NCBI GenBank assembly: GCA_964558485.1
Contig: CAZLED010000101.1
Location: forward strand, 1-7,820
Reading direction: 5' to 3'
DNA length: 7,820 nucleotides
Source of the DNA: UMGS1696 sp964558485
GTDB lineage: Bacteria > Bacillota > Clostridia > Oscillospirales > CAG-272
The position numbers were made by a program, and so were the translations under genes. This document shows, piece by piece, positions 1 through 6,260 of the stretch; position 1 is the first letter of the stretch, and the number at the start of each line of letters is the position of its first letter. A model generated the notes under the pieces. The model saw nothing but the letters and a program-made list of their open reading frames with translations, was not told the origin of the DNA and ran no database searches.

Positions 1-659
1 CGGAGGAAGACGAGGTGGCAAGGTCACACACCGATGCCGATGCAGCACCGGCGGAAACCATGCCGCTGCCACACTTCTTACGCCAAGGAGACGCACCGTT
101 GACCGCAGCCCAGCGTGGAACGGCGACCCACCAGTTTTTGCAGTTCATGGATCTGCAGCGGCTGGCAACGGAAGGCGTACAGGCAGAGCTGACCCGGCTG
201 GTGGAGCAGCATTTCTTAGACGAAAAAACCGCCGGTGGTGTCTACGTGACCCACATCCAGCGGTTCCGGGAAAGCGATCTGTTCCGGCGTATGTGTGCTT
301 CTCCCCTGTGCCACCGGGAATTCCGGTTCAATGCGCCACTGCCTGCCAGTCGGTTCACGAACGATCCGGTGCTGCAGGAAAAGCTGGCAGCGGAGGACGT
401 GCAGCTCATCGTACAGGGTGTGGTGGACTGCGTATTTCGGGAGCCGGACGGCACACTGACCCTGGTGGACTACAAGACGGATCGTCCCACAGCCGAAGCA
501 AGACGGGACCCTGCCATGGCCAAAGCCCAGTTTCTCACCCGGCATGGCGAGCAGCTTTCGCTCTACCGGGAGATCTGCAGCCAGCTCTTTGGCGAGACGA
601 TCCACAAGGCGCTGCTGTACAGTACGGTGCTGGGAGAAGAGATCTGCATGGACGAATGA
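1..659 (+). CDS. addA: ATP-dependent helicase/nuclease subunit A (AddA), C-terminal nuclease domain, 5' partial
   Basis: The frame is open from the left edge (codons begin at base 3) to a TGA at 657-659, so only about 218 C-terminal residues are visible; an internal GTG at 15 is not the start. The segment matches the RecB-family PD-(D/E)xK nuclease domain that ends AddA: GTATHQF (bases 117-137) carries the motif histidine, GVVD has an Asp at 426-428, DYKTDR has the Asp at 468-470 and Lys at 474-476, and QLSLY gives the downstream Q-x3-Y motif. In the family AddA pairs with AddB to unwind and resect double-strand breaks until a Chi site is met, feeding RecA; it acts in the cytoplasm. All visible nuclease residues are intact. 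The helicase part and probably addB lie left of the window. The gene converges on the minus-strand genes and ends at the hairpin at 693-734. Confidence 0.9.
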   Translation, partial: EEDEVARSHTDADAAPAETMPLPHFLRQGDAPLTAAQRGTATHQFLQFMDLQRLATEGVQAELTRLVEQHFLDEKTAGGVYVTHIQRFRESDLFRRMCASPLCHREFRFNAPLPASRFTNDPVLQEKLAAEDVQLIVQGVVDCVFREPDGTLTLVDYKTDRPTAEARRDPAMAKAQFLTRHGEQLSLYREICSQLFGETIHKALLYSTVLGEEICMDE

Positions 660-692
660 AAAATACGTCAACGCTGATCAAGGTTGCACTGA

Positions 693-734
693 AAAAGAAC
701 ACTGTATCCTTTTTGGAAAATACAGTGTTCTTTT
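693..734. terminator. Bidirectional intrinsic terminator between addA and the M23 gene
   Basis: A perfect 14-bp inverted repeat (693-706 with 721-734, arms AAAAGAACACTGTA/TACAGTGTTCTTTT) closes a 14-base loop. The plus strand ends in a T-run after the stem (TTTTGTTGTC) and the minus strand likewise ends in TTCTTTTTC. It begins 33 bases after the addA stop and lies about 100 bases past the end of the minus-strand M23 gene, which is the expected place for a shared terminator between convergent genes. The stem is AT-rich but long. Confidence 0.8.
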
Positions 735-774
735 GTTGTCTTTATGGTCGCATAAAACTTTAGGAAATTCTCAG

Positions 775-793
775 GAGTTAGGTTACCTAACTC
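775..793. repeat. Perfect 9-bp-arm palindrome downstream of the M23 gene
   Basis: GAGTTAGGT-T-ACCTAACTC is a perfect inverted repeat with a single central base. It lies 41 bases past the final stop of the minus-strand M23 reading frame and before the bidirectional terminator. There is no T-run on either side, so it is not itself a classic terminator. It could be a 3' mRNA hairpin or a dyad protein-binding site; the sequence does not say which. Confidence 0.6.
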
Positions 794-1154
794 GGTGGGT
801 TGGATTTCTCTCCTGCTCAGCTGCATGGTATTCCTAATCCACATCCGATACAAATACCCAATCCAGGTCGTAGTCTTCGTGGATGATGGTGTCGTCCATG
901 ACGAAGAAGGCATCCTCTACGTCCACGTTGCCAGAGCCAAAGTGCATCTCCTCCTCGTTGTACTGTCCCCGGTAGACCGCCACGTGGATGTGGGCGCCGG
1001 AGGAGTTGCCGGTGGTGCCGCTCTGGTAGAAGTATTCGCCCTGGGTCAGCATTTGTCCCACGGTCAGGTTGTCGATGTTGTCGTCGTGCATGAACAGCAC
1101 TGTCATATAGTCGTAGCTGCCGTCCGCATACCGCACCTTGTCCGCAGACTGGAT

Positions 1155-1157
1155 TCA
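1155..1157 (-). other. In-frame TGA within the M23 peptidase domain
   Basis: Reading the minus strand, the codons are TGC AAC GGC GTC TGA ATC CAG TCT GCG, so V-stop-I interrupts an otherwise uninterrupted frame. A single G-to-A change from TGG (Trp) would explain it, and a Trp or other aromatic residue after a Val fits a beta-strand of the M23 fold. Four other genes in the window (addA, the propeller lipoprotein, the antitoxin/toxin pair, GDPD) end in TGA, so a reassigned code is unlikely. Confidence 0.85.
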
Positions 1158-2543
1158 GACGCCGTTGCACAGCACCTCCCCTACGTCCTTCCGCACGATC
1201 TGCGCATTGAACGGGGCAAAGGCCATACCGCCGGTGGGCTGGATATCCAGTGCATTCTGTTCCATATGAGAATAGTCGTCGTAGGCGCCCTGGGTCACAC
1301 GCATGGAGCTTGCCGGGAACAGCGCCAGATCCTGTCCGGCACTGTTGGTGATGCCCTGTCGTTCCAGGGTCCAGGCAGTACCATTTGTGGCTGTCAGCTG
1401 CAGACTGCTGCCGGCACTGCCACCGGTCAGGTACATTTCGGCACCGTTTTTGTCACGGGTCACAAACTGCCAGGTGCCGTCGTCGCTGTGGCGGATGGTG
1501 AATTCCAGTGCATTCCGAGAGGTCTCCCGGTACACGCCGATGCTGTTGCCGCTATTGGCCTGACCCAGCAGTCGGAAGAAACCACCATGGCTGCAGGCTG
1601 CATAGACCAGATAGGTACCACGCTCTGTCCGTTCCAGGCGATAGGATTGGCTGATGTCCCCGGTCTCCTGCCAGGTACACACGCCAAGGCCTTCGTAATC
1701 CCGGTTGGGTCCGTCTGCCAGCACGTTCATGACCAATCCGTTGCCGCCGCTCATGCGAATGGTATAATATCCATCCGGCACGATCCATTCTGCCGAATAG
1801 CCAACGGCATCCAGATAGGTCTTGGTCTCCGCTTTGTTCGAGGACCACAGCAGGAACACCGCATCGGTATAGGACAGCTTGCCACCTGCCACCTGTACCT
1901 CGGAGAGCATCTGGGTAGAGCCCTTTACGTTGGCACGGAGGGTATTGTACATGGCCACCACTGCATTTCCACGGGTCAGGGGTTCGTCCGCATCGGTGAC
2001 ACAGATCCCGGCAAATCGTGCCTTCTCTGCCGCATTGAGCAGGTTGTAGTCGCCGTCTCCCATGCGGAAGCCCAGTGCATACAGCATCCAGCTCATGAAG
2101 GTCTCCACGGACGCCGGCGATTGGGGCTGAAATTTGCCTGTGGTAGCCGTTTCTATCAGGCCACAGCTATAGAGGTATCCCACGTAGCCGCTGGCCCACT
2201 CCGGTACATCGGAGAAGGGATGGCTGTAGGTGCCGGACAGAACCGCATCCTCCATGCCCATGAGCCGCACCGCTAAGACCGCACCTTCCAGCCGGGTCAG
2301 GTCTCGCTGCAGGTCGAAGGTGATGCTGCCGTCCTTGCCTGTACCGGTGCCGGTGAGCATATCCAGGTAGTACAGCCGCAGCGCAGCATCGTCTTCCCCC
2401 AATGCGATACCGGAGCGGATGGACGTATCGATGGTGCTGCCAATGAGCTGACCGCGCAGCAAGGAAGCAGAATCCACCGCCGGAACCGCAGCAAGCGTAG
2501 GCAGCATGAGTAGCACGCTCACCAAAACACCGGCGGCCAATTT

Positions 2544-2588
2544 CATACACGTACGCCGCATACGTGTATGCCGCATACGTGTATGCCG
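2544..2588 (-). repeat. Three tandem 15-bp repeats at the signal-peptide start of the M23 gene
   Basis: Three units (2544-2558, 2559-2573, 2574-2588) follow the plus-strand pattern CATACGTGTATGCCG; two are identical and the third (CATACACGTACGCCG) differs at three positions. Each unit contains a short dyad (CATAC/GTATG). In the M23 frame they encode a basic MRHTR-MRHTR-MRRTC stretch just before the hydrophobic signal segment; in another frame they encode repeated CGIHV. The repeat therefore either lengthens the positive n-region of the signal peptide or lies in the leader if ATG 2546 is the start. Confidence 0.8.
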
Positions 2589-2638
2589 CACACCATTATT
2601 TTTATAAAACAAATGCATTCGTTTGTATCCCATTCTGC

Positions 2639-2707
2639 AGTCAACACAGATCGACCTTGCGCAGCGTTGACTTATAGTACTTGACAAAACCGGGCAGCAT
2701 GTCCCGG
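2639..2707 (-). promoter_or_regulatory. Structured 5' leader of the M23 gene
   Basis: The transcript from the promoter at 2723-2751 should begin near 2716. Two inverted repeats follow. The first, GC-only arms CCGGG/CCCGG (2690-2694 with 2703-2707), is followed on the transcript by TTTTG, giving a small terminator-like hairpin about 10 bases after the start. The second is a perfect 7-bp AGTCAAC/GTTGACT (2639-2645 with 2666-2672) with a 20-base loop. The leader is about 100 bases to ATG 2618 or 170 to ATG 2546. It matches no riboswitch class I recognise; a regulatory role is inference. Confidence 0.4.
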
Positions 2708-2722
2708 CTTTTTCCACATACT

Positions 2723-2751
2723 ATTATACGCCAAAACCTTGCGTACGTCAA
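2723..2751 (-). promoter_or_regulatory. Sigma-A promoter for the M23 gene
   Basis: On the minus strand, -35 TTGACG (2746-2751) and -10 TATAAT (2723-2728) are separated by exactly 17 bases (2729-2745), which is one mismatch from consensus. The predicted transcription start is near 2716. It lies in the 180-base gap after the propeller lipoprotein gene, where no clear terminator is seen, so some read-through from that gene is also possible. Confidence 0.85.
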
Positions 2752-2896
2752 GAGGCAACGGCAAGATTTCCCGGATTTTTTTGCAATTTCTTGAACGGCT
2801 CTGCAAACACGAACGAGATTTGTGAAATTTGCCGAAAGGATTTCCAGATAATGGGGCGTTTTACAGCAATAGAGCAAAGAACATAGATAATGGCTC

Positions 2897-4183
2897 TCAC
2901 TGGTAGATAAAGTTCTCCAGAATCACCGGCTCTCCTGCGTACCGCACAGCCAGCTTCTCCCACGCTCCTGTGTCTACATCGATCACGTAGGTATCCGATG
3001 TACTGTAGAATGCATCGGGAAGACAGGAGGTAAAGCTGACTTTTCTGTCCCCAACCGGAAGAAGCGTCAGGTTGTTGTAATATTCTGCCGTATGGGGGAA
3101 CAGGATCCGCATCTCACCGGTAGACAGGTTGTAATAACAAATATCGTCACAGCTACCGACCCACTCATAATAGGTCACAAAGCATACCTCGTCTTCGGAT
3201 ACCCAATCCACACGGCCGATGCACGCTTCGTCAGCCTGGCTATAGACCATTTGCTTTTCCTGGGTCTCCACATGGTACGTCCAGATCCCTGCGGCTACCC
3301 ATAATGGCGTGTGTTCTCCCGGCGCACTATTTCGATCTAAGAAAGCACTGTACACGATCGTTTTCCCATCCACAGAACAACGGGGTGCGGAATATGTGAC
3401 ATACATACGATTGTTGATCGTACTTAGGTCAAATTCCCGCACCCCGCCATAGGCTTCATAGATTTCTTTCAGATCGTCTTCATCCATGTAGTAGAACCAG
3501 CATTCGTTGTATTCGTTGGGTTCTTCTACCCATTTCACCGGCCACTCTTTTCCGCTTCCCGGGGAAACAAAGGGCTCCACGTCCACGTCTGCATACTCCA
3601 CAGCGCGCACATTCCAGGCATCCCCGGTATCTACCCGTGTGATCTCTCCGGTATCCGTTTGGATATACTCAATCGTTTGCAAAAAGTTGTTGGTATTGTT
3701 ATGGATATACAAAAGGGAGACATTGTCCGGCATCCAGGAAATTTTGATGATCTCGTTACGGTATTCCATATCATCAAAAAAAGCCCGGGTCTCACCGGTC
3801 TGCATATCCAATACTTCCACATACCGAATGGTATAGGAATCGCTCCATGTGGTATACGCCAGCTTGGTATCGTCTGCCGACAGTGCCGCATAGTTGTCCG
3901 GTGTCACATCCGGCAGTTCCTGAATGACCTCGTATTCCCATGTATCGGTATCATACGCCACAGCCACACTGCCGCCGTTTCCGTCACTGAGCAGTCCGAC
4001 CACACAACCCACAGGCTCTGTCACAGCGGCTATTTCATCCGGGAAGTCACTTTCGCTTTCCACCACAGGCAGTGTCTCGGATATCGTTTCCGGCAAAGCA
4101 GGATCGCTCGTACCGGTACAGCCACTGCATACAAGAACACAACCGGATAGGAGAAGGGATAATCGTTTTGTTGCTGTTGTCAT
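2897..4183 (-). CDS. Beta-propeller (TolB/PD40-like) lipoprotein
   Basis: A 428-residue protein starting at ATG 4183, chosen because AAAGGAG (4190-4196) sits 6 bases upstream; the frame extends further upstream but without a ribosome site. It has K6-R7, a hydrophobic segment (8-21) and a lipid-attachment Cys, best C22 (CSGC); C15 (LSGC) is a better lipobox but leaves too short a hydrophobic core. A Ser/Glu/Pro-rich linker (about 23-55) leads to repeated blades of the type 'LSADDTKLAYTTW...VEVLDMQTGE', 'SWMPDNVSLLYIHN', 'CSVDGKTIVYSAF...VETQEK', 'VDWVSEDEVCFVTYY...NLSTGEM' and 'YVIDVDTGAWEKL', typical of six-bladed propellers of the TolB/PD40 kind. Likely anchored on the outer face of the membrane with a binding or scaffold role; ligand unknown. 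It is monocistronic with its own promoter. Codons are mixed (many A/T-ending, AAA/CGA/TTA), unlike the C-ending bias of the neighbouring GH2 gene. Confidence 0.8.
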   Translation of the reverse strand: MTTATKRLSLLLSGCVLVCSGCTGTSDPALPETISETLPVVESESDFPDEIAAVTEPVGCVVGLLSDGNGGSVAVAYDTDTWEYEVIQELPDVTPDNYAALSADDTKLAYTTWSDSYTIRYVEVLDMQTGETRAFFDDMEYRNEIIKISWMPDNVSLLYIHNNTNNFLQTIEYIQTDTGEITRVDTGDAWNVRAVEYADVDVEPFVSPGSGKEWPVKWVEEPNEYNECWFYYMDEDDLKEIYEAYGGVREFDLSTINNRMYVTYSAPRCSVDGKTIVYSAFLDRNSAPGEHTPLWVAAGIWTYHVETQEKQMVYSQADEACIGRVDWVSEDEVCFVTYYEWVGSCDDICYYNLSTGEMRILFPHTAEYYNNLTLLPVGDRKVSFTSCLPDAFYSTSDTYVIDVDTGAWEKLAVRYAGEPVILENFIYQ

Positions 4184-4217
4184 ATTATGCTCCTTTCCAA
4201 AACAAAAACAAAATGTT

Positions 4218-4233
4218 ATCTTTCGGCAAAGAT
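4218..4233 (-). promoter_or_regulatory. Small hairpin in the propeller-lipoprotein leader
   Basis: A perfect 6-bp inverted repeat ATCTTT/AAAGAT closes a 4-base loop (4224-4227) within the roughly 70-base leader. On the transcript it is followed by a U-rich stretch (ATTTTGTTTTTGTTTT, 4199-4215) just before the ribosome site. The stem is weak and AT-rich; it may be incidental or may modestly attenuate transcription. Confidence 0.3.
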
Positions 4234-4258
4234 GTCCTACCCCCGTTGTCTTGCTTAT

Positions 4259-4287
4259 ATTGTATACCACACCATTCCCTCTGTCAA
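4259..4287 (-). promoter_or_regulatory. Sigma-A promoter for the propeller lipoprotein
   Basis: Perfect -35 TTGACA (4282-4287), 17-base spacer (4265-4281) and -10 TACAAT (4259-4264) on the minus strand. The start should be near 4252, giving a leader of about 70 bases to ATG 4183. It lies downstream of the GH2 terminator, so the lipoprotein gene is a separate transcription unit. Confidence 0.88.
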
Positions 4288-4351
4288 TATCGCATACGGT
4301 TGTTTACTTATTTTTTACACACCATCTTATTTTTGTTCTTCTGTAAAAAAG

Positions 4352-4394
4352 CAAAAGCTCCACAATTGTAAAATTATCAACTGTGGAGCTTTTG
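4352..4394 (-). terminator. Terminator after the GH2 gene
   Basis: A perfect 13-bp inverted repeat, CAAAAGCTCCACA (4352-4364) with TGTGGAGCTTTTG (4382-4394), closes a 17-base loop. On the minus strand the stem ends in TTTTGCTTTTTTAC, a strong U-tract, 67 bases past the GH2 stop. The plus strand also ends in TTTTGTTTTC, so it could work both ways, but no plus-strand gene arrives here. Confidence 0.88.
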
Positions 4395-4425
4395 TTTTCT
4401 ATTTACTTTTCAATCGCACAACATA

Positions 4426-4472
4426 GAGCGAGATGGATCGTTTGCGATCTATGCTGTATGTTATTCTCGCTC
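4426..4472 (-). repeat. Nested hairpin at the 3' end of the GH2 transcript
   Basis: GAGCGAGA (4426-4433) and TCTCGCTC (4465-4472) are perfect 8-bp complements; the second arm contains the last GH2 codons (Glu-Arg-Glu) just before the TAA at 4461-4463. Nested inside is a tight hairpin GATCG-TTTG-CGATC (4436-4449). There is no U-tract, so it is not a terminator; it would put the stop codon in the loop of a structured 3' end. Function is inferred at best (mRNA stability or termination context). Confidence 0.5.
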
Positions 4473-6203
4473 AATAGCAGCCGTGCGGGTCTGTGCAGCC
4501 TTCAGTCTGTCTGCGTCAAACTTTACCCGTCTGTCAAAGGCGTAGATACCGTTCTTTTCCTGGTATACGTCGGTGAGCTGGGTGTAGCAGTAGGCACACA
4601 TCTTGGGGTTGTCCAGCAGTACCTTGGTCAGGCCTTCGAAGCGTTCGTAGTATTCCTCCAGGGTCTTGGGTGCGGTACCGTAGCCCCAGGCCGCTTCCTT
4701 ACCTTCGTCCAGGTTCCAGTAGATGCCGCCGAACTCGGATACAAAGTAGGGCTGCCCTTCGATGTAGGGAGTCTCCTTGCCGGGGAAGTTTTCCCAAACG
4801 GGACCTTCGCCGGTGGCCAGACCACGATGGTGTTCTTCCAGCTTGGCAGGATCCTGTTCGTAGTCGTGTACGTCGAAGATGTCGGTGCGGGCGTGTACGT
4901 ATCCGGAGGAGTCGATGATGGGACGCATGGGGTCGATGGCACGGGTCGCATCGTATACCGTGGTGAATACCCGGAAGTTCCGGTTCACGCCGGTCTCGTT
5001 GAAGGGACACCAGCCCACGATGGCAGGATGGTTGTAGTCTCTTTCCATCTCGCACAGCCATTCGGGCAGGATGGACAGCAGAGAAGCCGGATTGGATTCG
5101 TCCAGACCCCAGTTGGGGAATTCGCCCCACAGCAGATACCCGGCGTGGTCAGCATGGTACAGCAGTCTGGGTTCGAAGACCTTCATGTGCAGTCTGGCAC
5201 CGTTGAAGCCCACGGCCATGGACATTTCCACGTCCTTCTTCAGGTCTTCGTCGGTGGGAGCGGTGTAGATGCCGTCCGGGTAATAACCCTGGTCCAGCAC
5301 CAGTCTCTGGTATACCGGCTTGCCGTTGATCTCGATGGCGTAGCCGTTGACACGCACGTCACGCATACCGAAGTAGCTCTGTACGGTGTCCTTGCCGGCG
5401 GTCACGGTCAGGTCATACAGGTTGGGCTCACCCACGCCCCACAGCTTGGGATCGGGAATGGACAGGTGCAGCTTGGCGTGCTTGCCGGAAACCTTGGCCT
5501 TGCCGCAGGTCACCTTTTCACCGGCGAAGGAAACGCAGGCGGTCACTTCGTCGATGTCGCAGGACTTGCCTTCCAGGGACACTAAGATCTCTACTTCTTC
5601 GTTCCAGATGTCGGGTGTGATCTTCAGGTTCTTGATGTAGCTGTTCGGCACATATTCCATCCAGACGGTCTGCCAGATACCGGTGCAACGGGTGTAGCTG
5701 CAACCGCTGTTGTAGTAGCTGTAGTATACCTGCTTCCCGGTGGGCTGGAGGGAGCTGCGACCGTTGTCCTCGGCAAACACAGCGATGGTGTTTTCGCCGG
5801 CCTGTACAGCGTCGGTCACGTCGAACACGAAGGGCGTGTAGCCGCCGGTGTGGTCGCCCACCTTCTTGCCGTTTACAAATACTTCACTGTAGTAGTCCAC
5901 AGCACCGAAGTGGAGTAAGATCCGACCGCAGCAAGGGCACCAGTTTTCCGGCAGGGTCACGGTGCGGCGGTACCAGCAGGCGGCGATGAAGTCCACGTAT
6001 TCGATCCCGGACAGCTTGGATTCCGGTACGAAAGGCACGTTGATCTCGTGGGTGTAGGCTTCGGCGGGTGCTTCCCACATTTTCCGTTCTCTGCCGGAGT
6101 TACCAAAGTCAAAGGCAAAAGCCCACTTGCCGTTCAGATTGAGCCAGTTGTCCTCCCGGACCAGTGTCGGTCTGGGATATTCAGGACGCGGAATGTTTGT
6201 CAT
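4461..6203 (-). CDS. Glycoside hydrolase family 2 protein (beta-galactosidase-like, specificity unknown)
   Basis: A 580-residue cytoplasmic enzyme (no signal peptide), start ATG 6203 with AAAAAGGAGA (6211-6220) 7 bases upstream. The GH2 order is complete: N-terminal jelly-roll sugar-binding domain (about 10-185; NLNGKWAF, GYTPFVFDVTDAV, TGIWQTVWMEY), Ig-like domain (about 186-285) and TIM barrel (about 286-580). The acid/base is E403 in GWCPFNETG and the nucleophile E490 in FVSEFGG, so a retaining glycosidase removing a beta-linked sugar from a non-reducing end is expected. The NxK motif that marks beta-glucuronidases is absent at the aligned place (QEKNGIYAFDR, about 548-558), which argues against glucuronides. 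Length suits the compact three-domain form without extra C-terminal domains. It lies 57 bases after the RelE-type toxin with no clear promoter, followed by a strong terminator. Codons are strongly C/G-ending (AAG, GAC, ATC), as in well-expressed genes. Confidence 0.88.
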   Translation of the reverse strand: MTNIPRPEYPRPTLVREDNWLNLNGKWAFAFDFGNSGRERKMWEAPAEAYTHEINVPFVPESKLSGIEYVDFIAACWYRRTVTLPENWCPCCGRILLHFGAVDYYSEVFVNGKKVGDHTGGYTPFVFDVTDAVQAGENTIAVFAEDNGRSSLQPTGKQVYYSYYNSGCSYTRCTGIWQTVWMEYVPNSYIKNLKITPDIWNEEVEILVSLEGKSCDIDEVTACVSFAGEKVTCGKAKVSGKHAKLHLSIPDPKLWGVGEPNLYDLTVTAGKDTVQSYFGMRDVRVNGYAIEINGKPVYQRLVLDQGYYPDGIYTAPTDEDLKKDVEMSMAVGFNGARLHMKVFEPRLLYHADHAGYLLWGEFPNWGLDESNPASLLSILPEWLCEMERDYNHPAIVGWCPFNETGVNRNFRVFTTVYDATRAIDPMRPIIDSSGYVHARTDIFDVHDYEQDPAKLEEHHRGLATGEGPVWENFPGKETPYIEGQPYFVSEFGGIYWNLDEGKEAAWGYGTAPKTLEEYYERFEGLTKVLLDNPKMCAYCYTQLTDVYQEKNGIYAFDRRVKFDADRLKAAQTRTAAIERE

Positions 6204-6232
6204 GATGTATTCTCCTTTTTGGGAAATGAGAC

Positions 6233-6253
6233 CCTATGTTCCATAGGATCCTA
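6233..6253 (-). promoter_or_regulatory. Overlapping palindromes between toxin gene and GH2 gene
   Basis: CCTATG-TTC-CATAGG (6233-6247) is a perfect 6-bp inverted repeat with a 3-base loop, and it overlaps the perfect 10-base palindrome TAGGATCCTA (6244-6253). They occupy most of the 57-base gap 30 bases ahead of the GH2 start. There is no U-tract, so a terminator is unlikely. They could be an operator for a repressor of GH2 or an mRNA hairpin between two cistrons; the sequence alone cannot decide. A weak TTGAAA (6255-6260) has no convincing -10 partner. Confidence 0.45.
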
Positions 6254-6260
6254 CGATTTT

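Larger units (their letters stand above)
834..2618 (-). pseudogene. Secreted SLH / ricin-like / M23 peptidase protein interrupted by an in-frame TGA
   Basis: Numbering uses the ATG at 2618 (alternatives: ATG 2633, ATG 2546); the frame spans 594 codons before a final TAG at 834-836. A signal peptide (hydrophobic LAAGVLVSVLLMLPTLAAV) starts about residue 26. Residues about 105-235 resemble SLH repeats (FSDVPEWASGYVGYLYSCGLI, then two weaker copies), 283-421 a ricin-B-like beta-trefoil, and 435-590 a LytM/M23 zinc endopeptidase: H451 and D458 (SHMEQNALDI) and the late HIH motif at 543-545. M23 enzymes cut peptide cross-links of peptidoglycan. A TGA at codon 488 separates the two metal-binding motifs, so the normal product (487 residues) lacks the HIH motif and should be inactive as a peptidase. 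The downstream part stays in the same frame with well-conserved sequence (ADGSYDYMTVLFMHDDN), arguing for a recent point mutation, readthrough or a sequencing error. Transcribed from the promoter at 2723-2751; no strong ribosome site precedes any candidate start. Confidence 0.75.

Noticed and set aside
216..671. Minus-strand frame of 151 codons within addA
   Set aside because: The plus-strand reading has intact nuclease motifs, so this is a shadow.
1090..1157. Selenocysteine insertion at the M23 TGA
   Set aside because: A 6-bp GTCTGC/GCGGAC pairing lies just downstream but with a 16-base loop, not a compact bacterial SECIS; no Cys is expected at this position in the fold and no selenium genes are in view. 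Trp-to-stop is simpler.
795..2276. 493-codon open frame on the plus strand opposite the M23 gene
   Set aside because: Its translation is Val/His/Gly-rich with no domain or ribosome site; the opposite strand shows recognisable SLH-like, ricin-like and M23 sequence.
2544..2588. CRISPR-like repeat array
   Set aside because: Units are 15 bp and directly abutting with no spacers, and they lie in coding or leader sequence.
2681..2710. Plus-strand TTGACA at 2681-2686 as a divergent promoter
   Set aside because: No -10 element at 16-18 bases (GC-rich CCCGGC there) and no plus-strand gene follows.
1155..2717. GTG 2717 as start of the M23 gene
   Set aside because: It coincides with the predicted transcription start of the TATAAT promoter, so it could not be preceded by a ribosome site on that transcript.
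2641..2877. 78-codon minus-strand frame between the M23 and propeller genes
   Set aside because: No ribosome site, crosses the promoter and hairpins, and the translation has no recognisable features; the gap appears non-coding.
4383..5585. 400-codon plus-strand open frame opposite the GH2 gene
   Set aside because: Mirror of the C/G-biased GH2 codons; low-complexity Val/Gly/His composition, and it starts inside the terminator hairpin.
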